Assembly (NCBI GenBank): GCA_963971305.1 | Contig: OZ020307.1 | Location: forward strand, 50,961,702 to 51,025,701 | Length of the DNA stretch: 64,000 nucleotides | From: Arcuatula senhousia | Lineage: Eukaryota; Mollusca; Bivalvia; Mytilida; Mytilidae | Direction: 5' to 3' | Shown here: one piece after another, positions 26,801-35,738 of the stretch | Layout: each line of letters begins with the position of its first letter | How positions within the stretch are numbered: the first letter of the stretch is position 1 | Notes under the pieces: model-generated | The model's database searches: none | What the model saw: the letters and a program-made list of their open reading frames with translations, nothing else | Told to the model about the DNA's origin: nothing | Made by a program: the position numbers and the translations under genes

Positions 26801-28386
26801 AAAAGACCAGTTCAACCATAGGGGTCAAACTTGTGGAATTTAACGAAAAATCCTAAATTTCACCATATTTTGCTACTTTTTGGTTCTAAATTGGTCAAGA
26901 AAAACATGAGCGCAATCAAGGGCACCCTTCATATTTTCAGAAAACCTTTAATATGGTCATAATAATAATCTACTAAATTATGAAGGGTGCCCTTGAGTGC
27001 GCTCTATATTTCCAAAGCACAAATGTGCATTGAAAAAAGGCAAAATCTAAAGATTTTCAATATTTTTTGCAAAATGCCGAAGATTGTGACGTCACTGCAA
27101 CGTAGTTATGTCACAAATCAAACTTTCAAATGCATATGTCTTACATATATCCATAGTACTATATCTACAACAAATATGACATGATAATCTAATACTTGAA
27201 ATTTTAGGGCCAAATATGAAGGTTCCCGAACCTACTCCTTTATTTTGACAAAATGTTTGATAATTTAAGTTTTTACAACGGTTTGTTGAATAAACATGTT
27301 GGTCATGTTGGTGACAGGGCAATCAAGAACAGTCAAAACACTGATCCAATTAGTTAAAGAAACTTAGCAAAAAGTTAGATTAATAGTTTAACTAATCATC
27401 TTCTTTTTAGAAAGAAACCTTTTTAGATAATAACCATTTCCTTAAAATTTCAAATATCAAAATAATATGTAAATCATCATGATCATCTTGAAAAAATTAC
27501 TTGATCATTACATGTGTATATCTTAAAATGGGGACGAACTGACTAAGAACTAGAGGCCGGATCTTCTGTCAACAGGCTTAGGGGGACGGAACTACATTCT
27601 TTACCTGCGACCAATAATGCACGGCAATAAGAAAAAATATCTATTGCCACTTTAAGGTGGGACTTTACGTTAAAAACGATGTTACCGATAAAATTTACCT
27701 GTACACTGAAAATCTGTATGATCGTCGTGAAACTCAATGTCAATTTAAATTAAGATTTAATTGCATTTTTCACATGTAAGCAATGTTGAAGAGTCTGTAC
27801 CTTAAAAATGAAGTCTGTGACATCATTGACATATACATGTACTTTATTTTACATCAATGCATAGCAAATTTTCCAAGAAATATTATATTACCTTAAACCA
27901 TTTATATTTTATTCTAATTTTGGACCAATGGGATCTGTAACTATTCGGGTGTGTCTCCCATGTTTTGTCTTTTCTCTTGGACATTGAGATTGATACTCTA
28001 AGTTCAAAAATTTTGTTATTACCTTTATTTGACATCGGGTTATAGTTTTTTTTCTTCTAGTTGTTACTTTTCCATGTAATTGTAGCCAGTTAATAACATG
28101 TATATTATTTCTAATCATACCTCAATGAGTTGCAATTAAGAATCACAGATTTTGAAGAGCCTGATGCGCCACTGTTTATAACACGAATATTCACTTCATC
28201 TTTCTTTTTACCCGTTTTCAACGATACATGTTTGAACTGTGACTGGTGAGTGTATTTACGCCAAATTCTAAGATTTGGGGCAATGGAATCTGCGCTGCAA
28301 TGTTTAAAATTATTTTTGTTAAAGTTGCGAATAAAAAAGTGTCGGCTTTTGACAACATTTCTAAAGTATTTTATGAACATAGTCAT
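5617..28386 (-). CDS. ELAC2-like: ELAC2-like long-form tRNase Z, copy A (complete gene)
   Basis: tRNase Z-L is the zinc-dependent metallo-beta-lactamase-fold endonuclease that removes 3' trailers from nuclear and mitochondrial pre-tRNAs. Nineteen exons join in phase to 2,376 nt (791 aa; human ELAC2 is 826 aa). The N-terminus is basic and rich in Ser/Asn, fitting a mitochondrial presequence. The N-half has YLFNCGE and [14 protein letters not shown], the degenerate lactamase half. The C-half has FLGTASC, MDCGEGT, HLHDDHH (492-498, HxHxDH), LHNKHATG (His595), SGDT (Asp617), HEAT (636-639), HST (653-655) and THFS (His675), so the family's metal-ligand set is present. The tail (704-791) is Lys/Arg-rich. 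The PxKxRN loop reads PSVYRT, losing Lys and Asn. Counterparts of copy B exons 8 and 9 were not found; skipping them keeps the frame. The gene is head to head with copy B and tail to tail with NTHL1. Exons are entered separately. Confidence 0.88.
6750..6897 (-). CDS. ELAC2-like: ELAC2-like A, exon 20 (motif V)
   Basis: 148 nt, donor GTGAGT. Begins [20 protein letters not shown] then HFSQRY; the His of HFSQRY is the last metal ligand. Ends GFAFDLMK, matching human GVAFDHMK. Confidence 0.95.
7413..7491 (-). CDS. ELAC2-like: ELAC2-like A, exon 19 (HEAT)
   Basis: 79 nt, acceptor AATTTCAG, donor AG|GTAACT. Encodes [20 protein letters not shown] then KRGRHS; HEAT and the start of HST are family signatures near the active site. 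Confidence 0.93.
7965..8085 (-). CDS. ELAC2-like: ELAC2-like A, exon 18 (motif III/IV)
   Basis: 121 nt, donor GTAAAA. Encodes [20 protein letters not shown] and then [20 protein letters not shown]. His595 and Asp617 are the expected metal ligands, and His598 is kept where B has Asn. Confidence 0.95.
8677..8785 (-). CDS. ELAC2-like: ELAC2-like A, exon 17
   Basis: 109 nt, donor GAG|GTAAGA. Encodes [20 protein letters not shown]... and ends NSLNCKE. The donor is canonical GT, unlike the GC donor of B exon 17. Confidence 0.88.
8966..9133. repeat. MITE-like element (ACTGTGGTTTCAT ends)
   Basis: It begins 'actgtggtttcattattatt' and ends 'aaaataaatgaatccata', near-complementary ends. Relatives at 10641-10848, 17861-18038, 39354-39562, 53479-53690 and 57584-57790 share the internal 'cacaaaaattgg' block. 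Confidence 0.6.
9651..9720 (+). repeat. hammerhead-repeat copy with the ribozyme core deleted
   Basis: It matches 38895-38981 from 'ttggtagagcgcctctgatg' to 'ctttgttgtcatt' but lacks 16 nt spanning the GAAA box and the cleavage site. Its stem II (GTCT/AGAC) is fully paired. Lies in intron 16 of copy A, antisense to the gene. Confidence 0.6.
9774..9928 (-). CDS. ELAC2-like: ELAC2-like A, exon 16
   Basis: 155 nt, acceptor ATTTTACAG, donor AG|GTAAAT. Begins [20 protein letters not shown] and continues [11 protein letters not shown], matching human GL..ILLQRERAL..LGK...PLLVVAP. Confidence 0.93.
10489..10627 (-). CDS. ELAC2-like: ELAC2-like A, exon equivalent to B exon 15 (HxHxDH)
   Basis: 139 nt, acceptor TTTTTCAG, donor GTAGGT. 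Encodes (D)[19 protein letters not shown]... and ends [13 protein letters not shown], carrying the HxHxDH metal-binding motif II. The acceptor tract is only about 14 nt from a MITE-like repeat (10641-10848). Confidence 0.95.
10641..10848. repeat. MITE-like element next to exon 15 acceptor of copy A
   Basis: Same family as the copy near 8966. Its end lies about 14 nt upstream (in gene sense) of the catalytic exon's 3' splice site, so it abuts the polypyrimidine tract. Confidence 0.6.
11642..11732 (-). CDS. ELAC2-like: ELAC2-like A, exon equivalent to B exon 14
   Basis: 91 nt, donor GA|GTAAGC. Encodes [20 protein letters not shown]..., the start of the catalytic lactamase half. FLGTGS is intact except Gly to Ala. 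The PxKxRN loop reads PSVYRT. Here the exon is single copy; in B its 3' part is repeated nine times. Confidence 0.93.
13152..13276 (-). CDS. ELAC2-like: ELAC2-like A, exon equivalent to B exon 13
   Basis: 125 nt, acceptor TTACAATAG, donor GTATGG. Encodes a Lys/Glu-rich interdomain linker containing [16 protein letters not shown] and ending [15 protein letters not shown] is 3 nt shorter. Confidence 0.85.
13696..15366 (-). mobile_element. hairpin-ended element, interrupted by a LINE 3' fragment
   Basis: Starts 'aacaagaggctcccaggagc', the reversed hairpin end shared with 18936, 25601, 53238 and 59390, and ends near 'agctcacatgaccctttggg'. Two internal copies of a ~300-nt block ('aaaaatccccacat...gtgtcagagga') flank a LINE fragment at 14149-14872. 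Lies in intron 12 of copy A. Confidence 0.6.
14149..14872 (+). mobile_element. 3' end of a non-LTR retrotransposon (LINE)
   Basis: An open frame ending at a TAA at 14562-14564 encodes the C-terminus typical of LINE reverse-transcriptase proteins: [16 protein letters not shown] upstream, then [20 protein letters not shown] and a Lys/Phe-rich end. A 3' UTR of about 300 nt ends in (TTAC)n at about 14850-14872, as many LINEs do. The 5' part is missing, which is usual for target-primed insertions. Confidence 0.8.
15391..15796 (+). repeat. interspersed element, CpG-rich copy
   Basis: Shares start 'acatagatagcagtgaaata' and end 'tcgttag.tatactataa' with 53738-54127. A palindromic block near 'tcactcgtgcg...gcacttgtgaa' lies near the 3' end. 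This copy keeps many CpGs that are TpG or CpA in the other. Confidence 0.65.
15838..16028. repeat. MITE-like block of repeated ACGTCAGAC motifs
   Basis: GTCTGACGTA near 15842 and TACGTCAGAC near 16000 face each other, with further copies between ('acgtctgacatatg', 'tacgtcagacg'). No coding potential. Confidence 0.5.
16191..16418 (-). CDS. ELAC2-like: ELAC2-like A, exon equivalent to B exon 12
   Basis: 228 nt, acceptor AATTTTAG, donor TG|GTATGT. Begins (R)[17 protein letters not shown]; its first 43 full codons are identical in protein to B with only four silent base changes. Contains [20 protein letters not shown], the family's L..IHP.IFP region. Confidence 0.93.
16756..16912 (-). CDS. ELAC2-like: ELAC2-like A, exon equivalent to B exon 11
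   Basis: 157 nt, as in B. Begins (L)[18 protein letters not shown] and contains [20 protein letters not shown], matching the human VVVECP and LVVHMAP...S.YQQWM segments. Donor AG|GTAAAT. Confidence 0.92.
17502..17556 (-). CDS. ELAC2-like: ELAC2-like A, exon equivalent to B exon 10
   Basis: 55 nt, acceptor TTGCAG, donor GTAAGC. Encodes [18 protein letters not shown], aligned with B VQPEQVLAPREPPKSFL. It starts in phase 0, so it joins exon 7 directly without the two exons found in B. Confidence 0.75.
17590..17649 (-). pseudogene. possible fossil of ELAC2 exon 9 in copy A
   Basis: After a CCCCCTATAG acceptor-like site the minus strand reads [14 protein letters not shown] then TAG, which resembles B exon 9 GVLVGELVRGNSV in spacing (LGxL..GN). 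The stop and the weak match make this tentative. Confidence 0.25.
18094..18176 (-). CDS. ELAC2-like: ELAC2-like A, exon 7
   Basis: 83 nt, donor GTAAGT, ends in phase 0. Encodes [17 protein letters not shown]; the CVYSYIVK strand matches human VVAFICKL. Confidence 0.82.
18648..18752 (-). CDS. ELAC2-like: ELAC2-like A, exon 6
   Basis: 105 nt, donor GTAAGG. Contains [20 protein letters not shown] and ends shortly after. B exon 6 is 39 nt longer, with an acidic Asp/Asn run that A lacks. Confidence 0.82.
18936..20156 (-). mobile_element. hairpin-ended tandem-core element in intron 5 of copy A
   Basis: Ends are 'acaagaggctcccaggagcc' and 'ggccaggtgagct'; the core has about five copies of a ~160-170-nt unit containing 'gcaatagttttcattct'. 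Hairpin end, T-rich flank and tandem core resemble the pearl/HINE (Helentron-derived) elements known from bivalves. Family name from memory. Confidence 0.65.
20262..20836. repeat. ATGCCC-ended element
   Basis: Starts 'gttcaaaagacataatgccc' and ends 'ttcatagatggggcat', the same ends as 2482-3109. Internal units are worn. Confidence 0.5.
20877..20931 (-). CDS. ELAC2-like: ELAC2-like A, exon 5
   Basis: 55 nt, donor GTGAGT. Encodes [19 protein letters not shown]. Same length and phase as B exon 5 but only 24 of 55 bases agree. Confidence 0.75.
21645..21709 (-). CDS. ELAC2-like: ELAC2-like A, exon 4
   Basis: 65 nt, donor GTAAGT. Encodes [20 protein letters not shown], the GLPxxxxxGP segment that follows the pseudo-active loop. 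Confidence 0.9.
22965..23041 (-). CDS. ELAC2-like: ELAC2-like A, exon 3
   Basis: 77 nt, acceptor ACATTACAG, donor GTAGGT. Encodes [20 protein letters not shown], the N-half counterpart of the metal-binding loop (inactive in the family: FxT..xW.N.GG). Confidence 0.88.
24064..24114 (-). CDS. ELAC2-like: ELAC2-like A, exon 2
   Basis: 51 nt, acceptor TTTTCAG, donor GTAAGT. Encodes [16 protein letters not shown], matching the family's YLFNCGEG strand-turn in the N-half. B has the same length and phase but Ser for Cys. Confidence 0.9.
25275..26539. mobile_element. palindromic TIR element hosting a nested insertion
   Basis: ACCGTATAACCGGTAATTTT at the left is matched by its near reverse complement ending at 26539 ('aaaattaccagttatacggt'). 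The middle, 25601-26160, is a separate hairpin-ended element inserted later. Intron 1 of copy A. Confidence 0.65.
25601..26160 (-). mobile_element. hairpin-ended element nested in TIR element
   Basis: Ends 'aaacaagaggctcccaggtg' and 'cggtccaggtgagct'. Only about one core unit remains. The 73-codon minus frame inside belongs to the repeat. Confidence 0.65.
28121..28386 (-). CDS. ELAC2-like: ELAC2-like A, exon 1 (start)
   Basis: The ATG at 28386 has an in-frame TGA two codons upstream (28390-28392), which fixes the start. It encodes 88 codons plus 2 nt; a second ATG follows two codons in. The first 50 residues are rich in Arg/Lys/Phe with few acids, like a mitochondrial presequence. It ends [17 protein letters not shown]...LR at donor AG|GTATGA. 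The SGA...NC segment aligns with the start of the N-terminal lactamase half of ELAC2. Confidence 0.85.
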
Positions 28387-29194
28387 TTTTCATTTTTCAG
28401 TGCATTTTTTAAAAGAGGGGGATAAAACTACTGGGGAAGGAAACGAGTATAAGTATACTTTGGGGTTGACTATAATGTGTGCTTGTAGTCGTACCCGTAC
28501 CCGTACCGAGGTGGTAAAACCCCCTGCAATACCTTCTGTAAAGAAGGCAAAGAAAACAATATCGAATAACCCAATTGATGTAACTTAAGACCATACATAG
28601 TTAGGCTATACAATGCATGCTGAATGACTCACGGTCTACAAACAAGTACAACTGCACTTGATCATCTCTATAAAAAATACAACATGGTTAAATGTGAGTA
28701 AATTTCTCGGATAAATTCCTAATCTATCTATCATAGACCTGTGTATTAGATAGAGTGGCAACTTGCTTATTGTCCAGTATACATATATGCATAAAATATC
28801 ACTGGTTTATGAATGGGGGTTGGTTTACCTTAAGCTTTCTAACTACTTGTTATGGAATTAATATGAATTCCATTAATTAAACAGACAAAAAAAATAAGGA
28901 ATGTCTTTGTGAACATTTTATTTAATTTGGTTGAAAGACCAACTTTTTGTGAAAAATTAAAAGTGAAAAACTTTACGAAAATTTTATAACAATGTTCAGG
29001 GATTAAATAAAACTGATTTTGGACATCCCTGCAATGTTCATGTAAAAAGGAGTAATATGGGCTCCTTTGATACTCTTTTAAAGTGTAAAATGTTACAAAA
29101 ATAATTTTAAAACAGATAAAACCTTAGATAATGCAAGAAGAGACGTAAAATATCTTTTGTGGTTTTCAAGATACTACAATTTAAAGCTGTATTT

Positions 29195-31085
29195 TTCAAA
29201 GAAAGTGTTGATGTAGTCAGTGAAAAATCCATTTCATTTGCGTTCAGGATCGAACTGTTTTACCTCTTCACACATGGCTCTGTTTCATCCTTTCACGGGA
29301 ATGGCTATAGTTTATACGTTCTTTGGTCCTCCATATGCAGAGAAAAACTCCGTGAAGCCCTAACTCCCAGTTAAGGCCTCCATTCTCCAGGTTAATACGA
29401 CTGAATCCGTGTGACAGTACAATTTTCTTGATCCCATCTTTCCAGCCAGGTATATAGTTTAAGCCTTGCCTGTGCTGTAACATATATGGCAAGCCGTTTT
29501 TACATTTATTCTTCTTTATAGATATCTTATAAACTTTATAAGATATCTCATATACTTTATAAGATATCTCATAAACTTTATAAGATATCTCATAAACTTT
29601 ATAAGATATCTTATAAACTTTATGAGATATCTTATAAGAAATAATTTATAAGATATCTTATAAAATTTATGAGATATCTTATATATTTTATAAGATATCT
29701 TATAAAATTTATAAGATATCTTATAAAATATATAAGATATCTTTAAAAGAAAATGAGATATCTTCTTAAAACAATGTTTATAAGATATCTGATAAAGTCT
29801 ATAAGATATCTCATAATGTTAATAAGATTTCTTATAAAATATATAAGATATCTTATAAATTATTTGTTTATAAGATATCTTATAAAGTTTATCAGATATC
29901 TTATAAACTTTATCAGATATCTTATAAAGTATATGGGATATCTTATAAATTTTATGAGATATCTGTAGAGGGGCCTTATGAAAAATATAATGTATCTTAT
30001 AAAGTTTATATGATATCTCATATACTTTATAAGATATCTTATTAAATATATAAGATATCTCTTTTAAATGGGAGTTTATAAGATATCTTATAAAACATAT
30101 GAGATATCTTATTAAATATATAAGATATCTTATAAAACCTATAAGATATCCTATAAAGTTTATTAGATATCTTATAATCTTGATAAGATATCTTATAAAC
30201 TTTATGAGATATCTTATATGTTTAATAAGATATCTTAAATGTTTAATAAGATATCTTATTTGTTTTATAAGATATCTTATATACTTTATAAGATATCTCA
30301 TATGTTTTATAAGATATCTTATAAACTCCCATTTATATATGATATCTTATATATTTAATAAGATATCTTATAAAGTATACGAGATATCTAATAAATTTTA
30401 TGAGATATCTTTGAAGAGGAATGAATACAAATATGGCGTGCCATAAACATAGGCTATTATTAGTATTAGGTTTCAATGAATTCTTCTTTATATTACCGTA
30501 TATTATTCAACATTGTTTATCGTGACAAACTTTATACCGGGGACTTCGGTCTTTAATATCGCTGGTCAATATATTTCTTGGCTTCCGTTATGTATGTTGC
30601 TTCTTTGCCAGAATTCTCCCCAAAATATGTTTATCATTAGTCCGACTAAATTTCGAATTCCATGATTTTTCTGTATCTTGTTATAATCAAGTTTATTGCC
30701 CTCCTTGTTGTCGTAATCCTTAAAGTATTGCCTGTTTTTCTTCTTCTGTTTTACACCGCTCCGGTCATCCGTTTGGTTCTTGTTTCATTTTCAAGACAGT
30801 GTTGATGTAGTCAGTGAAGGATCTGTAAAATTTGCTTTCAGGATCGAACTGTTCTACCTCTTCAAAATGCCATACTAACGTACATGTACTTCATTCATGC
30901 ATGTTGATGATGGTATATCCCTTTTTTCCAGTGCCTTCTTCAGTTCATTCGTCACCCAGGTTCCCGTGATGGCTCTTTACTCCTTGGTGTGATCACAAGA
31001 TTTCCGTACAGAATCGACAAAGTGGGAATATGAGTTTGTTGTTGATCTTGGCTGGTAAGACGGGATTGTAGTGACGTTACGCACG
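29195..31085 (-). pseudogene. decayed DNA polymerase B of a Polinton/Maverick-type element
   Basis: Read on the minus strand in shifting frames, with stops: KINNKLIFPLCRFCTEIL (about 31055-31005), RAITGTWVTNELKKALEKRD (about 30960-30910), FTDYIN and IQKNHGIRNLVGLMINIFWG (about 30830-30610), then, beyond a repeat array, TAQARLKLYTWLE (about 29475), YCHTDSVV (about 29425) and FFSAYGGPKN (about 29345). The order is that of the palm half of protein-primed family B polymerases of Polintons; YCHTDS is the YxDTDS metal-binding motif with the first Asp lost. Frameshifts, stops and the array insertion make it non-functional. A second copy of the FDPE...FTDYIN stretch at 29195-29275 shows an internal rearrangement. 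No other Polinton gene was recognised nearby. Confidence 0.7.
29514..30416. repeat. array of a 21-bp self-complementary AAGATATCTTAT repeat
   Basis: About 40 units centred on AGATATCT, spaced about 21 bp, some gaps filled by short unique tracts. Each unit is a near-palindrome, so either strand folds on itself. Since 21 bp is seven codons, long frames repeating IRYLIK- and KISYK-like heptads appear on both strands (up to 160 codons); I do not regard them as genes. It sits inside the decayed polymerase gene. Confidence 0.8.
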
Positions 31086-31530
31086 ATGTTGCTACAAACT
31101 GAATTTTATACGTATATGTTTTTATAAAGACCAGCATAAAAAATAAAAAAATCAGATTTTTTCCTAAAAATGTTAAAAGTGTATAGTTAATTTTGATATA
31201 CCGTATAAGGCGTAATCATTCCTCTATTCATGGAAGCATTAAATTGACAGGAATTCCAACAATAAATTAACACAATTAATTTCCAACTATTTTTCTTTAG
31301 ATAATAAAGGTACCGACTCAGTTTAACACGCTTGAAGAAGGTCTGCGTTTCCGCCACCATTTTTAAAGAAAACACATCACATGGGTTATACTCAAATTCA
31401 GAATAGTGGTACCTTTTTCAATTGAATTTAAATGACACCAACAGGTTTGCCAATTAGGTGTCTTAAGAGAGAAGAGGTTTAATATTAGGTCAGTGAAGTT
31501 GGTGGGCCATGAATCACCTGTTGTTAAGCA

Positions 31531-31627
31531 TATCAATTCAGGTAGAAATTTAAATGGATCTCACCTGTCCAATAATTACTGATCAAATGGTCAGTTTGAT
31601 CCATTTAAATTTCTACCTGAATTGATA
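31531..31627. repeat. 30-bp perfect inverted repeat (hairpin)
   Basis: Arms 31531-31560 and 31598-31627 are exact reverse complements with a 37-nt spacer. Outer, imperfect arms ('ccatgaatcacctgttg' / 'caacaggtgtttcatgg') extend the symmetry to about 31508-31666, suggesting a small foldback element. Confidence 0.7.
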
Positions 31628-32072
31628 TTCTTTTTATGAGTTATACTTCAACAGGTGTTTCATGGCGACTTAATAATAACTATCGGTGGCCTTATCAGTT
31701 AAAATACTAATAAGGATACGGGACCGCCTGTGGCTCCCTTGTCGTGCCATTACCTGCTTGCACCGACTTCTACTACTTCTTCAAAAGTAAAAATTGAAAA
31801 AATGGTAAAAATTGGTCAACATTGAGATAAATAATCTGGTCAATTATTTATTATTTGAAGAAACCGCATTTTTAAAACTGTGATTACTTTTACATCTGAT
31901 CTTTTCTGATTATGGAAATATTATGGTCTTGAAAAAGAAAGATTGGTCTTCTGTGTAGTATGTGTTGCTACCGTGTAGGATGGTGTAGGATACTCCAAAA
32001 ACTAAGATAAAGAGAAAGAAATTTATCGTGACTCTTCTACTTATAAAATGCAATGTAAAACAAAAACTTATA

Positions 32073-32366
32073 TTAAAACTCAAACTCGCACCATGTTAAA
32101 TTGAATTTTTTTATGTATAACAAAGTAATATCAAACTGAATTATTGTAGTTTTGAACAACCAAATATTTACCCCTTTTCTATTTTTTGGATCTCTTTCAA
32201 ACTTGGTGAAAACAATGTCTCGAATAATTTCTTTGTCACTTTTAACTAACCGTTCCGTAGTACAAAATTTAAGAACACGAGAGCCCATGTTTTGCGAATG
32301 TCCGTCATGTCCAACGTAAAAGTATCCTAAAAAGGATCGAGGTATGCTTGCAAATCTATGCTTCAT
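32073..32366 (-). other. unidentified open frame, possible exon
   Basis: 97 codons from ATG to stop, with an AG acceptor upstream (CATATAG near 32390) and a GTAAAT donor after ...ERDPKNRKG near 32178. The peptide (RSFLGYFYVGHDGHSQNMGS) looks balanced in composition rather than repeat-like, but I do not recognise it and it has no visible partner exons. Confidence 0.2.
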
Positions 32367-33435
32367 TTCCAACAAATAAGAACTATATGTTGGAAATGTG
32401 TTCCAAAGGAAAAAAAATATTTGTAGGACACAATTTTTTCCGTTTCTTAATAGTTTGATTGCAAAATTGGCACCACTAAACGTAAAAGAACAACGAATTA
32501 TTTAAATTTGACTATATTATAATACAATGCAAATTCATATAAATCTAATACTGTCTAGTATTCTTGTAACGGCATCGTAAAATTTCTTTTAGAAGACGCA
32601 TCTTTTTGCAACTTTGAAAAAAAACTGCATGATATTAAAGGTCCCACAAGTATATTTATTTATTTATTTGTACTAACACATTTGAATAAATGGTTATGAC
32701 ACAACTAAAGAATTAATAACATGAAATACAAAGAAACAATATGACTTAATAAATGAAAATGGATGGATATATAATTGTTGAAACCTGGGGTGGCAGTGAC
32801 TAAAATGTGTATGTAACGTACATGTATAACAATTTGTAAATGAGAAGGGGGTACAACATGTATTACTTATATAGTTAACTTACATTGTATTTATCTGGCA
32901 TTTGTTGATAATTTCAATAGTTGCATTGAGCACTACTATAGTACATGTATATATACAACAATTTTGCGCAAACATAGCAAAGGCAACGGACTCCATTGTC
33001 TTTATAAAATTTGTACAACATATGTGTATCGAATTTTCAAAATTTGGAATGTCATAGCAATGACCCGACTTTGATTTAATAACAACAACAAATAACAAAA
33101 TACAAAATAGACATAAAAAAAGAACACAGACGCAGATAAATGCTAGATTTTATAACCCGATTTTAGTGTAACGCACAGTGTTGGTGCTACATAACGACTC
33201 TGTAGGCGGAACTACTTTACATGCGGCAAATCCTTTGTATTTTCTGATGTTCCCAAAGTTTTCCGTACGTGATGATAATGTGATACCCTTTGGGCACTTT
33301 TCCTGTAAACAAAAGGGTTGAGTGATAAAACGTCATATATATAGCGGTTGATGTTGTCTTCGCTTCTTTGTTCAGGGTAAATCCGTCCTCCATAAAAGGC
33401 CTCTAGGAACCATCTCTTAAAGGTTAGCAAAGTCA

Positions 33436-33582
33436 AAGGCGGATCTAGGACCGGCGTATCCCCCCCCCCCCTGTTTGACAAAAAAATGGTTAGGAACTGT
33501 ATGAAACAAGAGGTCCCAGAAGGTTTTTTTTTATAAATGCGCCCCCCCCCCCCGTTTGTAAATATCTGGATCCGCCACAGAA
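33436..33582. repeat. GGCGGATC-ended element with poly-C tracts
   Basis: Ends 'aaaggcggatctagg' and 'ctggatccgccacag', two C runs inside. Same family as 1655-1808. Confidence 0.6.
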
Positions 33583-35433
33583 AGTCGTGAAGGATAGTAT
33601 TTGTTGTTAAAGAACTCCCATTTCTATATATTGGTAACCTTTCTGTTTTCTTCCTCTGGGTCCGTTTAGTGGGACTGCAATCATATTTTTAACATTTTTT
33701 GATTGGTGAGGTTGCAGCCTGAAGCTGATGCTTTATTCAAGTTTAAGATTTGAAGAATATAAACAATATCTTGTTATTAGACTAACTTTTCATCAAGCCT
33801 GGAAGAGGAACATTTTCGTCATCCAAAGTGTGTACTTTTGACTTAATAAGGAATTTAGACGATTACATTTTTCTATATCTGTGTATATCCGAGTAAACTG
33901 GGCATATTCCATAGTATGTGATGTGGTTCGTTTCCATTGTTTAATATTTTTTGAAAGGGTGGAATACTGTTTGACCCATTTCTTCTTTAGGTTTTCCTTT
34001 TCGAACTTTACATATTGGCTACGGTAACTTGCGGTTTCGTTTTCTCATCTCTTTTCGTTATTCCGAATTTAATTATAAAACTTTACTTGAAAGGATACAC
34101 CTCTTGGCAATATCTAGAAAACAAAGAGTATCTATATATAAACGGATAAATTTAGACAACATAAAATATTAAAGGAGAAGTGATAATACCTGATTAAAAA
34201 TATGCCGAAAGGGGGGTCACCAATGAAAGAAACTGAATTTTTTCAACATTTATAGTTTTCAAACAACCGAAAATGGTGAAAATTAAACCAAAACAGAACC
34301 ATGTGGAGCGCTAGTATGTATCCAGTACGTCATGTCGGGCGTTTTGTACGTTGCTTGTTTTTTTATCATTAAAATCAATACGAACAGAGTAACTAATAAG
34401 GACTGAACGCTATCCTTATATTATTTGCCTCTTGCGTGTTACAAGATAACTTGTGATAATACATGTATCAGAACCTTACTGTTCTATTCTGTATTGGTAA
34501 ATTCCCCTTACTCAAAAGCTTCTGTATTTTGATAATTTTCTTATCCTACATGTCCTATTATGTTCGACATGTATAGAATCTAATTCCCCCAAAAAATTTA
34601 CAGTGTCACACTATTTTACGTAACTTTATGCTAGTATTATGGGTTAAGCAAATTTTACAGTGTCACACTATTCTATGTAACTATATATATTATGAACTTG
34701 AAGATAGACTAGTAATGGAAAAAGGAGGTTTGGCGCCATAAAACCTGGTTTAACCCACCATTTCGTTTGAAATGCCTGTACGTACCAAGTCAGGACCATT
34801 GCGATCCACCAATTCTCCGGTATGACCGATTCGTTTTTGTCATTTTCTCTGGACTATGAGATTGATCATTCAAGTCATTATCTCTGGACTATGAGATTGA
34901 TCATTTAAGTTCGGTAGTTTTATTATTAACTTTATCTTATAGCCAGGAGAACCACATAAGTGTCACTGCGTATAGTCGGTAAACTGACATCTTTGTCGGT
35001 AAAAAAGTATGAAAAAAACAAAAACAAATGAACTGAGTACACAACATTGCGCTGTCCTTACAAAAAAAAAACTAGTTGGAGACAGAGGACTCGAAGAAAG
35101 ATTTTTTTTATTAAAAAATGACAGTAAAAGTATAGTGGGTCAAAGGTTCAGAATTCTTGTCCAGAACTTTACTTTTACTTCAATGGGCGTCCGATTTAAT
35201 TTTAAATGATAAAATTGCAAGGTGTCTTATCTTTTGTGTTTTATGCGAATCGGTATTTTTTTTCCATCATTCGTCTTTAGTGTGTGTAAAAGTACCTATA
35301 CGAAATTGTATTACACATTTTAGGCAAACCATTTGCGGGTTTACTCTTGTTTCAGTCCCCTTAAAAAGTTAAACCCCGTTGTAAAAGTGTGCGATTTGGA
35401 GACATTGCAAATAATTACGTCAGATGACATGAA

Positions 35434-35738
35434 ATGTTTATTAGACAATCGATAAATATATTTAGAAAGCACATAGGACAACAAATTGTTATTCTAACTA
35501 AAAGTCCTTATCGAATAACTAGCAGAAATCCTCATCGAATCACTAATATTGAGGAGATAAACATGACTGATGACCAGCGAACATATAAACAAATATACTT
35601 CAATGTTCCAATAAGTAAACATTTTATGAAAGATAAAAGTAACAAAGTTCATTTTTTAAATGACATGCAATTTCACGTTCTAAACAGTGGTGCTGCTGTA
35701 TCGGCAAAATCAGTGATATTTAATTGTGGTTTAATGAG
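35434..35738 (+). CDS. ELAC2-like: ELAC2-like B, exon 1 (start)
   Basis: ATG at 35434 with an in-frame TGA three codons upstream. 101 codons plus 2 nt; donor AG|GTAAAA. The first 40 residues are basic (MFIRQSINIFRKHIGQQ...), a likely mitochondrial presequence. The end, VLNSGAAVSAKSVIFNCGLM, aligns with copy A and human ELAC2. Confidence 0.83.

Larger units (their letters stand above)
28387..35433. other. head-to-head intergenic region between the two ELAC2-like genes
   Basis: About 7 kb separating two divergent starts. It holds a decayed polymerase B gene, a 21-bp array, a long inverted repeat at 31531 and a GGATCC-ended repeat at 33436. From about 33600 to 35430 I see no gene and no clear repeat. 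Promoters of both copies should lie at its ends, but I cannot point to core elements. Confidence 0.6.

Noticed and set aside
29753..30446. Open frames of repeated IRYLIK heptads on both strands
   Set aside because: Low-complexity translation of the 21-bp array; present on both strands because the unit is self-complementary.
33212..33481. 89-codon minus frame with a plausible-looking middle
   Set aside because: It starts in a GGATCC-ended repeat; no splice context or recognisable similarity for the rest.
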